From Gynuella sp050296195 (GTDB lineage Bacteria; Pseudomonadota; Gammaproteobacteria; Pseudomonadales; Natronospirillaceae), in assembly GCF_050296195.1 (NCBI RefSeq), contig NZ_JBNKRB010000034.1: a DNA stretch of 64,000 nt. One strand, written 5' to 3'. The notes beneath the pieces were generated by a model. It saw nothing but the letters and a program-made list of their open reading frames with translations, was not told where the DNA came from and searched no databases. Shown one piece after another: positions 35,761 through 44,096 of the stretch. Every line of letters begins with the position of its first letter. The first letter of the stretch is position 1. A program made the position numbers and the translations under genes.

Positions 35761-36660
35761 TTATTCAGTAATACGTCGTACACCATTGAGTCTGACCCAT
35801 CCTTCCTTGGTTGCGTAGGGAGAAAACTCAATCCAGGGTGCATAACTGAGCATTATGCTATCCACGTGGCGTTCAAACAGTCCTGACATGGCAAGTAGTC
35901 CTCCTGGCTTAACACAGCTGGCAATTGTAGGCGCCAGGGTAACCAGAGGACCGGCGAGTATGTTGGCAACGACGACATCCGCCTGTTGAGGGGGACAGTC
36001 ATCGGGCAGATAAATTTCAACTCGGCTATCTTCAATATGATTGCGCTTTGCATTATCTCGGGTGGCGATCAGTGCCTGCGAATCATTGTCTACCCCAATC
36101 ATATGGCGCGCACCAAGCAGTAGTCCGGCAATTCCAAGAATGCCGGAACCGCACCCATAATCAATGATATCGAGATCGGTTAAATTCAGGCTCTCTAGCC
36201 ATTCAAGGCATAGTGCTGTGGTTTGGTGGGTTCCTGTTCCGAACGCCAGCCCCGGATCCAGCATCAAATTGGTCGCCGTCGGATCAGGAACTTCTCTCCA
36301 GCTCGGGCACACCCATAGGCGTTTGCCGAACTGAATAGGGTGGAAGTGGTCCATCCACGCGCGCTCCCACTCCTTGTCTTCCAGGATTTCGCTCTTGTAC
36401 GGTGGAAAGGTTTGGCCGTCTGCCAAAACCAAATGGTCGCGTACATGATCGACAATGGCCTGCTCGACAACATTATCCTCATATAACCCCATAACGATCG
36501 TATGTTGCCATAATGGCGTAGAGCCTTTTTCGGGTTCGTATACGGGGGTGTCGGCTGCATCCAATAACGTGACGGATGCACACCCGGATTCCAGTAACAG
36601 GTCTTCGATTTCGGCTGCCTGCTCAGGAGATGTAAAAAATTTGATTTGTAGCCAGGGCAT
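35761..36660 (-). CDS. prmA: Ribosomal protein L11 methyltransferase
   Basis: Trimethylates lysines and the N-terminus of L11. 299 residues: an N-terminal substrate-binding domain (MPWLQIKFFTSPEQAAEIEDLLLE), the linker region WERAWMDHFHPIQFGKRLWVCPSW, then a SAM-binding Rossmann domain (LDPGLAFGTGTHQTT, IDYGCGSGILGI, VVANILAGPL). It follows accC by 57 nt. Confidence 0.97.
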   Translation of the reverse strand: MPWLQIKFFTSPEQAAEIEDLLLESGCASVTLLDAADTPVYEPEKGSTPLWQHTIVMGLYEDNVVEQAIVDHVRDHLVLADGQTFPPYKSEILEDKEWERAWMDHFHPIQFGKRLWVCPSWREVPDPTATNLMLDPGLAFGTGTHQTTALCLEWLESLNLTDLDIIDYGCGSGILGIAGLLLGARHMIGVDNDSQALIATRDNAKRNHIEDSRVEIYLPDDCPPQQADVVVANILAGPLVTLAPTIASCVKPGGLLAMSGLFERHVDSIMLSYAPWIEFSPYATKEGWVRLNGVRRITE

Positions 36661-36683
36661 TCTTACTGCGGTTCCCAGTCAGA

Positions 36684-36710
36684 GTGGCCGATCACAGTGG
36701 GATCGGCCAC
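36684..36710 (-). other. Stem-loop between accC and prmA
   Basis: A perfect 10-bp stem (gtggccgatc / gatcggccac) with a 7-nt loop starts 7 nt past the accC stop and 24 nt before the prmA ATG. No T run follows on the minus strand, so it is more likely an mRNA-processing or stability element than a terminator. Confidence 0.5.
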
Positions 36711-36717
36711 ATATTGG

Positions 36718-38064
36718 TTATTGCTCGGAGGCAAGTTTGTGTTCGAGATAATGAATGTTGACACCACCCTTTTTAAATTCAGGGTCACGTACCAGACGCA
36801 TTTGCAGTGGAGCATTGGTTCTGATGCCTTCAATAACCAGTTCATCCAAAGCTACTCGCATCCTTTCAAGGGCTGTTTCACGAGTGTCGGCGAAGGTTAT
36901 CAACTTTCCAATCATGGAATCATAGAAGGGGGGAATGCGATAACCCGCATATAGATGGGAATCCCATCTGACCCCAAGACCTCCAGGTGGATGAAAGTGT
37001 TTGATCTCGCCTGGGCATGGCATAAAGGTCACTGGGTCTTCGGCATTGATTCGACATTCGAAAGCATGTCCATGGAATCTGATATCTTCCTGTTGAAGTT
37101 CCAGCGGGATATTGGCTGCAATTTTCAACTGTTCTTTAATGATATCAACACCAGTGATCATTTCAGATACCGGATGTTCAACCTGAACCCGGGTATTCAT
37201 TTCAATGAAGTAGAAATGACCATCTTCGTATAGGAACTCAAACGTACCTGCACCGCGATAGTTTATTTCTTTACAGGCGTTGACGCAGGCCAGTTGAACT
37301 TGCTTGCGAGCCTGTTCGTCAATATTCGGCGCGGGTGCCTCTTCAAGTACTTTTTGATGACGACGCTGTAGAGAGCAGTCACGATCACCAAGATGTATTG
37401 CATGGCCTTTGCCATCTGCCAGTACCTGGATTTCAACGTGGCGAGGATTTTCCAGGAATTTTTCCATATATACGGTGCCGTCACCAAATGCTGCTTGAGC
37501 TTCTGATTTGGTAACGCTGATCGAGCCAAGTAACTGGTTTTCTCTGTGAACCACTCGCATGCCCCGACCGCCACCGCCGGCTGCAGCCTTGATAATCACA
37601 GGATAGCCTATCCGATCAGCAATCTGCAGATTGGTTTCGTCATTGTCACCCAAAGGTCCACCCGAACCAGGAACAGTGGGTACACCGGCTGCTTTCATGG
37701 CCTCGATTGCGGAAACTTTATCTCCCATCAGACGGATGGTTTCCGGTCTTGGTCCGATAAAGATAAAGCCGCTTTTCTCAACTTGTTCACAGAAGTTGGC
37801 GTTTTCTGCCAGGAAACCATAGCCAGGATGAATTGCGTTGGCATTGGTAACCTCGGCAGCAGCGATAATCGCGGGAATATTGAGGTAGCTGTCTGTTGAG
37901 GCAGCAGGGCCTATACAAACGGACTCATCTGCCAGTTTGACGTGCTTAAGGTCACGGTCCGCTGTTGAGTGTACGGCAACCGTTCGAATGCCGAGTTCTT
38001 TACAGGCGCGAAGAATTCGCAGGGCGATTTCTCCACGATTGGCTATCAGTACTTTTTCCAGCAT
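36718..38064 (-). CDS. accC: Acetyl-CoA carboxylase, biotin carboxylase subunit
   Basis: ATP-dependent carboxylation of biotin on AccB, the first half-reaction of malonyl-CoA synthesis. 448 residues from MLEKVLIANRGEIALRILRA; GAGG lies 8 nt upstream, and a longer upstream start is rejected. ATP-grasp segments are intact (KAAAGGGGRGMRVV, EKFLENPRHVEIQVL, GTFEFLYEDGHFYFIEMNTRVQVEHPV). It follows accB by 10 nt. Confidence 0.98.
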   Translation of the reverse strand: MLEKVLIANRGEIALRILRACKELGIRTVAVHSTADRDLKHVKLADESVCIGPAASTDSYLNIPAIIAAAEVTNANAIHPGYGFLAENANFCEQVEKSGFIFIGPRPETIRLMGDKVSAIEAMKAAGVPTVPGSGGPLGDNDETNLQIADRIGYPVIIKAAAGGGGRGMRVVHRENQLLGSISVTKSEAQAAFGDGTVYMEKFLENPRHVEIQVLADGKGHAIHLGDRDCSLQRRHQKVLEEAPAPNIDEQARKQVQLACVNACKEINYRGAGTFEFLYEDGHFYFIEMNTRVQVEHPVSEMITGVDIIKEQLKIAANIPLELQQEDIRFHGHAFECRINAEDPVTFMPCPGEIKHFHPPGGLGVRWDSHLYAGYRIPPFYDSMIGKLITFADTRETALERMRVALDELVIEGIRTNAPLQMRLVRDPEFKKGGVNIHYLEHKLASEQ

Positions 38065-38074
38065 GTGGGTGCCC

Positions 38075-38539
38075 TCAGACAATAGTGACAAGGGCTTGTT
38101 CGAATTCTACCGGTTCTCCGTTCTCAACCAGTATCGCTTCTATCGTTCCGCTCTTATCTGCTTCTATCTGGTTCATCATTTTCATGGCTTCAACAATACA
38201 AATAGTGTCGCCTTTTTTGACGGTTTGACCTACTTCGATAAAGTTTGGAGAGCTGGGGGAGGGGGCACGGTAGAATGTTCCGACCATGGGGGATTTTACT
38301 ATGTGACCTGATAAATCTTCTGATTTTGCCTCGCTAGCCGGTGCGCTTGCCGTTGGCGCAGCAACAGGAGCCGGGGCCGCAGGTGTTGAGGCAGGCATTA
38401 CATATTGTTGTGGTGCAGCCTGAGCCAGCTTGGAGCTTCTGCTGATACGAATGGATTCCTCTCCTTCAGAGATCTCGATTTCGTCGATGCCTGACTCTTC
38501 TAGCAGTTCGATAAGTTTTTTTACTTTTCTAATATCCAT
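38075..38539 (-). CDS. accB: Acetyl-CoA carboxylase, biotin carboxyl carrier protein
   Basis: Carries biotin between AccC and the transferase AccAD. 154 residues: an N-terminal helix pair (MDIRKVKKLIELLEESGI), an Ala/Pro-rich mobile linker (about 48-70), and the biotinyl domain with EAMKMM; biotinylated Lys is residue 120. The start MDIRK is the family N-terminus; a longer in-frame version is rejected. First gene of accBC. Confidence 0.97.
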   Translation of the reverse strand: MDIRKVKKLIELLEESGIDEIEISEGEESIRISRSSKLAQAAPQQYVMPASTPAAPAPVAAPTASAPASEAKSEDLSGHIVKSPMVGTFYRAPSPSSPNFIEVGQTVKKGDTICIVEAMKMMNQIEADKSGTIEAILVENGEPVEFEQALVTIV

Positions 38540-38560
38540 AGCAAATAAGTCCCCATACAA

Positions 38561-38590
38561 ATTATGGTTTGTAGTTGAATTTTTGACCAA
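38561..38590 (-). promoter_or_regulatory. Candidate accB promoter
   Basis: On the minus strand TTGGTC, an 18-bp spacer and CATAAT lie just upstream of accB, giving a leader of about 15 nt. The remaining 150 nt up to aroQ show no gene and could hold further control sites. Confidence 0.35.
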
Positions 38591-38741
38591 TGGTGCAACA
38601 GCTAATCCGCCTCTGCTCACCGTTACCGGGAAAATCAACGGAGATTAAAACAATCGCCCTGACTTTCCGGTGTATGTTCGTTTTTGGTGGGTCGCTTCCT
38701 GCCCCACTACATTACAAAGCTGGTTATGACTACCTGCTCAG

Positions 38742-39185
38742 TCACTTCTGTTTCAGTGCCTGATCAATATATTGAATGGCAAACAGATAACCTTGTGACC
38801 CAAGGCCACAGATGACACCCGTGGCAAGGTCAGAAAAATATGAGTGTTGTCTAAACGGCTCACGTTGGTGGACGTTAGACAGATGAACCTCGACAAAAGG
38901 CACATTTGTGGCAGAAATTGCATCACGAATAGCCACACTGGTGTGGGTAAATGCGGCCGGATTGATGATGATGTAGTCCACAGGCGTAGAGAAATGCTGG
39001 TGTAAGCGCTCGATAATTTCAGCTTCGGCGTTGGATTGAAAAAATTCGATTTCATGGCCCAGTGTAGTCGCCAGTTCTTTGCAATTATTGGCGATGGATT
39101 CAAGTGTTTCAGTGCCATAGATATGCGGCTCCCTAACACCCAGCAGATTTAGGTTGGGGCCGTTTATTATCAGAATTTTTGCCAT
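38742..39185 (-). CDS. aroQ: 3-dehydroquinate dehydratase, type II
   Basis: Third step of the shikimate pathway; dodecameric. 147 residues from MAKILIINGPNLNLLG; a TTG six codons earlier is rejected. Catalytic region GPNLNLLGVREPHIYG with Tyr and Arg, INPAAFTHTSVAIRDA, VEVHLSNVHQREPFRQHSYFS and a GLGSQGYLFAI segment are all present. It precedes accB by about 200 nt, as in many Gammaproteobacteria. Confidence 0.97.
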   Translation of the reverse strand: MAKILIINGPNLNLLGVREPHIYGTETLESIANNCKELATTLGHEIEFFQSNAEAEIIERLHQHFSTPVDYIIINPAAFTHTSVAIRDAISATNVPFVEVHLSNVHQREPFRQHSYFSDLATGVICGLGSQGYLFAIQYIDQALKQK

Positions 39186-39251
39186 TTTAAGATGGTTTCT
39201 CAAGTGTAGATTTGCTGCAGCACGCTAGTTTGGTGTTTTAACAGTGCAATG

Positions 39252-39280
39252 TCTATAGCCAGGGAGATATCAAGACGCAA
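39252..39280 (-). promoter_or_regulatory. Candidate aroQ promoter
   Basis: On the minus strand TTGCGT, a 17-bp spacer and TATAGA, about 67 nt before the aroQ ATG. Confidence 0.4.
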
Positions 39281-39451
39281 TTGCAGTCGTTTTAGCGAAG
39301 TTCGCAACATTTTTGGAAAAATTACCTGATTGTGCGAATGAGATTTGCTGCAGGAATATTGAGTGTAGAATCGATTACTTGTTAACGGAAACAGGCTGTA
39401 TGATAGAAGCTCCAAAGAAGGATGGGTTGTATACAGTCGAACCCTTTGTGG

Positions 39452-39480
39452 TTGATCTTCGTCCAAACAGGCGCTATCTA
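39452..39480 (+). promoter_or_regulatory. Candidate promoter of the DUF2333 gene
   Basis: TTGATC, a 17-bp spacer and TATCTA, giving a leader of about 100 nt before the ATG at 39588. Confidence 0.4.
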
Positions 39481-39587
39481 ATGTATTAGTCGATCTGGTC
39501 CGTAACTTGTTTGTGCTGACACACGGTGTTGGTAAGTCGGTAACTCAGGAAAGGGCTTCATTCAGTTTTGTTAATAAGGCAGGGATT

Positions 39588-40619
39588 ATGAATTTTAAAG
39601 CGAGTTTGTCAGCCATGTGGGCCAGATTGCCCTTGAATGGCATAGTTAAAGCCGTGCTTTTGGTTATCGCATTGTATCTTCTGATTGCCCTGGTTCTGGG
39701 TATGTATTGGTCTAATGCGCCGGGTCTGTTCGATGTCAGGGATAACGCCAAAGAGTATGCTCAGGCTCATAATCAGAATGTTGTCGTAGGGTACACGACT
39801 GTTGCAACTTTGCATCGTTTGGCTTCAAGCCTGTTAGATAAACCAGGTGGGTATCTGAGTAACGATGTGACTCCCCCAGGGGTCTGGTTGGATAACATGC
39901 CTAATTGGGAATTTGGAGTATTAATACAGGTGAGGGATTTATCGCGTGCGCTGCGCAAGGATATTGCCCGTTCTCAATCCCAATCCAAAGAGGATCCGGA
40001 TCTGGCTCAGGCTGAACCTGCATTTAATTTTCAAAGTGACAGTTGGATATTGCCTGCTACCGAAGGAGAGTACCGTTCAGGTATTAAGTACCTTGAGGCT
40101 TACATGGACCGGCTCGCTGATCCTTCAAACCCTCAGGCTCAGTTTTACGCCCGCGCAGATAATTTGCGAAACTGGCTGACGGATGTAGAAACCCGGTTAG
40201 GATCTTTGAGCCAGCGTCTCAGTGCCAGTGTTGGTCAGGTACGGATGAACACCGATCTCGCAGGAGATTCTGCTGCCCAACAGTCTACTGGAGCCGCTTC
40301 CCAGGAATTGATTAAGACCGGGTGGTTTGAGATAGATGATGTATTTTATGAGGCTCGTGGCACCGCCTGGGCGTTAACAGAAATTCTCAGAGCAGTGGAG
40401 GTGGATTTTGCTTCGGTGTTGGAGAAAAAGAATGCATTGGTTAGTTTGCAGCAGATCATACGGGAGCTGGAAGCTACACAGGAGACCATATGGGCGCCAA
40501 TGATTTTGAATGGATCCGGTTTTGGGCTGGTGGCTAATCATTCATTGGTAATGGCCAACTATATTTCCCGTGCCAACGCTGCCATCATTGACCTTCGTCG
40601 GTTGCTGGAAAACGGCTAG
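39588..40619 (+). CDS. DUF2333 family membrane protein
   Basis: 343-residue protein with one N-terminal membrane helix (IVKAVLLVIALYLLIALVLGMYW, about 18-40) and a large, probably periplasmic, helical domain. FDVRDNAKEYAQ, YLSNDVTPPGVWLDNMPNWEFGVLIQVRDL and TGWFEIDDVFYEARGTAWAL are typical of the DUF2333 family of Gammaproteobacteria. Function is unknown. The start is set by AGGGATT before the ATG; an upstream TTG/ATG frame is not supported. Confidence 0.9.
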   Translation: MNFKASLSAMWARLPLNGIVKAVLLVIALYLLIALVLGMYWSNAPGLFDVRDNAKEYAQAHNQNVVVGYTTVATLHRLASSLLDKPGGYLSNDVTPPGVWLDNMPNWEFGVLIQVRDLSRALRKDIARSQSQSKEDPDLAQAEPAFNFQSDSWILPATEGEYRSGIKYLEAYMDRLADPSNPQAQFYARADNLRNWLTDVETRLGSLSQRLSASVGQVRMNTDLAGDSAAQQSTGAASQELIKTGWFEIDDVFYEARGTAWALTEILRAVEVDFASVLEKKNALVSLQQIIRELEATQETIWAPMILNGSGFGLVANHSLVMANYISRANAAIIDLRRLLENG

Positions 40620-40641
40620 TTAATTCACGATTGGGCTTTTC

Positions 40642-40661
40642 GGGGGCTTTCAGGCCCCCGG
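40642..40661. terminator. GC-rich hairpin between convergent DUF2333 gene and ppa
   Basis: A 7-bp all-GC stem (cgggggc / gcccccg) with a 6-nt loop sits in the 61-nt gap between two convergent genes. No T tract follows on either strand, so termination would be inefficient or factor-dependent. Confidence 0.4.
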
Positions 40662-40680
40662 ATGGTAGAAATAACTGTGC

Positions 40681-41208
40681 TTAGCCTTTGTAGGCTGCGG
40701 CTGAGGCCATGATCATTTCACGAGCTTTGTCTATGTTGTCCCAACGATCCACTTTTACCCATTTGCCTTTCTCAAGGTCTTTGTAGTTTTCGAAAAAGTG
40801 CTGAATCTGATTTCTTAGTAATTCAGGTACATCATCAATGTCGTTCATGTGGTCGTAAATGGTGGTCAGTTTCGAGTGGGGAACGGCAACCAGTTTGGCA
40901 TCGCCACCAGCTTCGTCACTCATCAATAACACTCCCAGCGGACGACAACGAATAACGCTGCCAGGTATGACGGGGTAAGGAGTGATGACCAGTACATCCA
41001 GTGGGTCTCCATCATCTGCCAGAGTCTGGGGAATAAATCCATAGTTGGCTGGATAGAACATGGGAGTTGCCATAAAACGATCAACAAATACAGCATCAAA
41101 ATCTTTTTCAATTTCATATTTGATGGGATCGTGATTAGCAGGGATCTCGATTACCGCATAAAAATCGTTAGGAAGTTCCTTACCTGCCGGGATGCTGCTA
41201 TAGCTCAT
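40681..41208 (-). CDS. ppa: Inorganic pyrophosphatase
   Basis: Hydrolyses PPi to drive biosynthesis; soluble family I, hexameric in bacteria. 175 residues with the signature DDGDPLDVLV for metal binding, KYEIEKDFDAVFVDRFM, YPANYGFIPQTL and KDLEKGKWVKVDRW. AGAGGA lies before the ATG. It lies downstream of yajL on the same strand. Confidence 0.98.
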   Translation of the reverse strand: MSYSSIPAGKELPNDFYAVIEIPANHDPIKYEIEKDFDAVFVDRFMATPMFYPANYGFIPQTLADDGDPLDVLVITPYPVIPGSVIRCRPLGVLLMSDEAGGDAKLVAVPHSKLTTIYDHMNDIDDVPELLRNQIQHFFENYKDLEKGKWVKVDRWDNIDKAREMIMASAAAYKG

Positions 41209-41287
41209 TATAAATCCTCTGTTTGATGAATTCGTGGTGGCCGATTATAGAGAGGACATCGGCAATGGCAACGGAAGACTCTTACTT

Positions 41288-41839
41288 TTAGCCTTCCAGT
41301 GCGGTTTCAACCTTCTGCCGGACCTCTGTCCCCTGTAGCGTCTCAACTAGCCCAAGGGCAAATTTCATAGCAGTACCCGGCCCACGTGATGTGACGATAT
41401 TGTGACTGAAGACGACTGGTTCATTCACAACCGTTACGTTTTTCAGATCGAGATGATTGATGGCACCTGGGTAGCTGGTAATGCTCTGATGTTCAGCGAT
41501 GCCGGCGGCTACAAGTACTTTTGGTGCCGCACAGATGGCGCCTATCAGCTTGCCCTGAGTGTGTTGCTGGCGCAATAAATCGATTATGCGGCTATCTGCC
41601 ATCAGGTTATCGGCGCCTGGTTGTCCGCCGGGTAAGACAATCAGGTCGAAAGCTTGATGTAAGACATCGTCGAGAGAGTGGGTTGGAATAACTACGGTTC
41701 CGCGAGAAGCTTTGACAGGGCCTTCTTCCAGTCCGGCGGTCACGACGGTGACTCCAGCGCGTACCAATAGATCGGAAATGGTAATGGCTTCCAGTTCTTC
41801 AAAACCGTTGGCAAGAGGCATCAATATAGTTTTGGACAT
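41288..41839 (-). CDS. yajL: DJ-1/PfpI-family protein YajL
   Basis: DJ-1 superfamily protein linked to oxidative-stress protection and covalent chaperone or deglycase activity. 183 residues; the nucleophile elbow GAICAAP places the reactive Cys at 103, and the partner Glu lies in NGFEELEA (14-15). GGQPGADNL and TSRGPGTAM are typical of this subfamily. AAAGGAG is before the ATG. Divergent from argC. Confidence 0.93.
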   Translation of the reverse strand: MSKTILMPLANGFEELEAITISDLLVRAGVTVVTAGLEEGPVKASRGTVVIPTHSLDDVLHQAFDLIVLPGGQPGADNLMADSRIIDLLRQQHTQGKLIGAICAAPKVLVAAGIAEHQSITSYPGAINHLDLKNVTVVNEPVVFSHNIVTSRGPGTAMKFALGLVETLQGTEVRQKVETALEG

Positions 41840-41921
41840 TTTTATTCTCCTTTAGTCACAACTGGTCAGTGATGTTGTTATTAGTGGTCACTAGAAGAAA
41901 TACAAGTTTCGTTTCAAGGTA

Positions 41922-41934
41922 GGTGAATTTCACC
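41922..41934. promoter_or_regulatory. Palindrome upstream of argC
   Basis: ggtgaa-t-ttcacc is a perfect inverted repeat about 45 nt before the argC start. It loosely recalls half of an ArgR-type box (TGAAT core), but a 12-base match like this can occur by chance. Confidence 0.25.
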
Positions 41935-41979
41935 ACAGAGTCGATAAAATACTCGCTTCACTGAAGAAGGTAAGCACGA

Positions 41980-42927
41980 ATGTCATACAAAATATATGTT
42001 GATGGTCAGAGCGGTACTACCGGTTTGCAGATACACGAACGTTTATCACAGTATTCTGATCTCGAGTTGCTGACCATTGATCCGGACAAGCGACGTGATC
42101 CTCAGGAGCGTAAGCGGTTGTTGAACGAAGCTGATCTGGTATTTCTTTGCTTACCTGACGATGCAGCCAGAGAATCGGTTGTGCTGATTGATAACCCAAA
42201 TACTCGCGTGATTGATGCCAGTACGGCTCATCGGGTGACTGATGGTTGGGTCTATGGGTTGCCTGAATATGATCAAGCTCAGCGCGATCACATCCGGACT
42301 TCAAAACGAGTGGCTGTTACCGGGTGCCATGCTGCAGCCAGCATTCTGAGCTTGAAACCCTTAAGGGAAGCAGGAGTGATAACCGGGGATTACCCTGTGA
42401 CTCTGCACTCTATTACCGGCTATTCCGGTGGTGGAAAAAACATGATCGAGCAATACGAGCACAGCGACGATGGCTTTTTGAAGAGTCCCAGACACTATGC
42501 CCTGGGCTTGCAACACAAGCATTTGCCGGAGATATGTCGATATGCTGATTTGCAAACCAATCCGGTGTTCTTACCTATAGTGTCCAGCTTTTACCAGGGA
42601 TTGGCCGTTACCCTGCCTTTACATAAAGCGCTGTGCAACGGCCAGTATTCTGTTGCAGATATTCGTGAAGTTTACCGTCAGTATTACGATCAGCAAATGT
42701 TTGTCAGAGTGTTGGGACACGATGACAGTGTAGGCGTCGAGCCTGGATTTTTTGATGTGCAGGCGTGCAATGGTACTAACCGTGCTGATATCGCGGTATT
42801 GGGTAATGATGATCAGATCATTGTAATCACACGCCTCGATAATCTGGGTAAAGGGGCTTCAGGTGCAGCGATCCAATGCATGAATATTATGTTAGGGTTT
42901 GAAGAAGATAGAAGTCTGAAACGTTGA
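41980..42927 (+). CDS. argC: N-acetyl-gamma-glutamyl-phosphate reductase, type 2
   Basis: Third step of arginine synthesis. 315 residues place it in the shorter type 2 class. N-terminal Rossmann YVDGQSGTTGLQIHERL; catalytic Cys116 in VTGCHAAA; ITGYSGGGKNMIEQYE and HKHLPEICRY carry substrate-binding residues. It stands alone here, with no other arg genes adjacent. Confidence 0.96.
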   Translation: MSYKIYVDGQSGTTGLQIHERLSQYSDLELLTIDPDKRRDPQERKRLLNEADLVFLCLPDDAARESVVLIDNPNTRVIDASTAHRVTDGWVYGLPEYDQAQRDHIRTSKRVAVTGCHAAASILSLKPLREAGVITGDYPVTLHSITGYSGGGKNMIEQYEHSDDGFLKSPRHYALGLQHKHLPEICRYADLQTNPVFLPIVSSFYQGLAVTLPLHKALCNGQYSVADIREVYRQYYDQQMFVRVLGHDDSVGVEPGFFDVQACNGTNRADIAVLGNDDQIIVITRLDNLGKGASGAAIQCMNIMLGFEEDRSLKR

Positions 42928-42975
42928 TCCGCCGGATTCGGCAGCCCTGGCACATGTCAGAGCTGCCTGTGTGTA

Positions 42976-44016
42976 TTACTTATTGAAGACTGTGTTAGCC
43001 TGTTCCTGAACCCTGATAAATGTGGTTCGCTTGCTGAGCTCTTTGAGCTTGCTGGCACCGACATATGTACAGGTTGAGCGTAGGCCTCCCAGAATGTCCT
43101 GCAATGTCAGTTCGATAGGGCCGCGGTAGGGTACGCTGACGGTTTTACCTTCGGATGCGCGGTATTCTGCGACTCCTCCATGATACTTTGTCATCGCAGT
43201 ATCAGAACTCATGCCGTAAAACAGTTTGTATTGCTGGCCATTTTCTTCTACCAACTCTCCACCGCTTTCGTCGTGGCCGGCAAACATTCCACCAATCATG
43301 ACGAAATCGGCGCCTGCTCCAAAAGCCTTGGCAATATCACCCGGACACGAACAACCGCCGTCAGAAATAATGTGGCCTCCCAGTCCATGCGCGGCATCGG
43401 CGCACTCAATAACTGCAGACAATTGCGGATAACCAACACCGGTTTTAATACGGGTAGTGCAGACCGAGCCCGGTCCAATTCCCACTTTGATAATGTCTGC
43501 GCCGGCCAACAGTAGCTCTTCAGTAATGTCGCCGGTTACCACATTGCCGGCAATAATGATTTTATCAGCGAACAATGATCTGACTTTTTTGACGAAGTTT
43601 ATAAAGTGCTCTGAATAACCGTTGGCAACGTCAATACAGATAAACCTGATAGCGGGATTGTCGCTGATCGAGGCCTGAATCAATTGCAGATCATCATCAG
43701 AAGTACCCGTGCTGATAGCAATATGATCGAAAAACTTAGGTGATTGTCGGGCAAAAAAGTCTTTCAGCTGTTCGCGGGTATAGTGTTTGTGAAGTGCAGT
43801 GATCATCTGGTGATTATGCAGGGCTTCAGATATTTCAAATGTACCGGTGGTATCCATATTAGCTGCAATGACTGGAACACCGGTCCAGGTTTGTTCGCTG
43901 TTACGAAAGGTATATGTCCGTTCAAGGGATACCTGTGAGCGACTTTTTAACGTAGAACGTTTGGGACGAATCAAGACATCTTTAAAGCCAAGTTTGAGTT
44001 CCTGTTCGACATGCAT
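42976..44016 (-). CDS. guaC: GMP reductase
   Basis: NADPH-dependent deamination of GMP to IMP for purine interconversion. 346 residues; nearly collinear with E. coli GuaC (MHVEQELKLGFKDVLIRPKRS; IAANMDTTGTFE; GIGPGSVCTTRIKTGVGYPQ with catalytic Cys186; FYGMSSDTAM). There is no CBS pair, so it is not IMP dehydrogenase. The start with AAAGGT upstream is preferred over a 19-residue N-terminal extension. Convergent with argC. Confidence 0.96.
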   Translation of the reverse strand: MHVEQELKLGFKDVLIRPKRSTLKSRSQVSLERTYTFRNSEQTWTGVPVIAANMDTTGTFEISEALHNHQMITALHKHYTREQLKDFFARQSPKFFDHIAISTGTSDDDLQLIQASISDNPAIRFICIDVANGYSEHFINFVKKVRSLFADKIIIAGNVVTGDITEELLLAGADIIKVGIGPGSVCTTRIKTGVGYPQLSAVIECADAAHGLGGHIISDGGCSCPGDIAKAFGAGADFVMIGGMFAGHDESGGELVEENGQQYKLFYGMSSDTAMTKYHGGVAEYRASEGKTVSVPYRGPIELTLQDILGGLRSTCTYVGASKLKELSKRTTFIRVQEQANTVFNK

Positions 44017-44096
44017 AATGACAGACCTTTGACTAACGCAGTGGATATTGTGACCGGTGACCATTTTCATCAAAGGTACCGGTCGGTTTGGTTGGT

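Larger units (their letters stand above)
39186..39587. other. Divergent intergenic region, aroQ / DUF2333
   Basis: About 400 nt without a convincing gene. It holds a candidate promoter for each flanking gene. A minus-strand open frame of 88 codons across it (complement 39200-39466) shows no recognisable family, ribosome-binding site or sensible composition and is not called. Confidence 0.6.

Noticed and set aside
39200..39466. 88-codon minus-strand open frame between aroQ and the DUF2333 gene
   Set aside because: No ribosome-binding site, no recognisable family, and it overlaps a good promoter candidate for aroQ; it reads like non-coding sequence.
42976..44016. IMP dehydrogenase
   Set aside because: No CBS domains, and the sequence is nearly collinear with GuaC.
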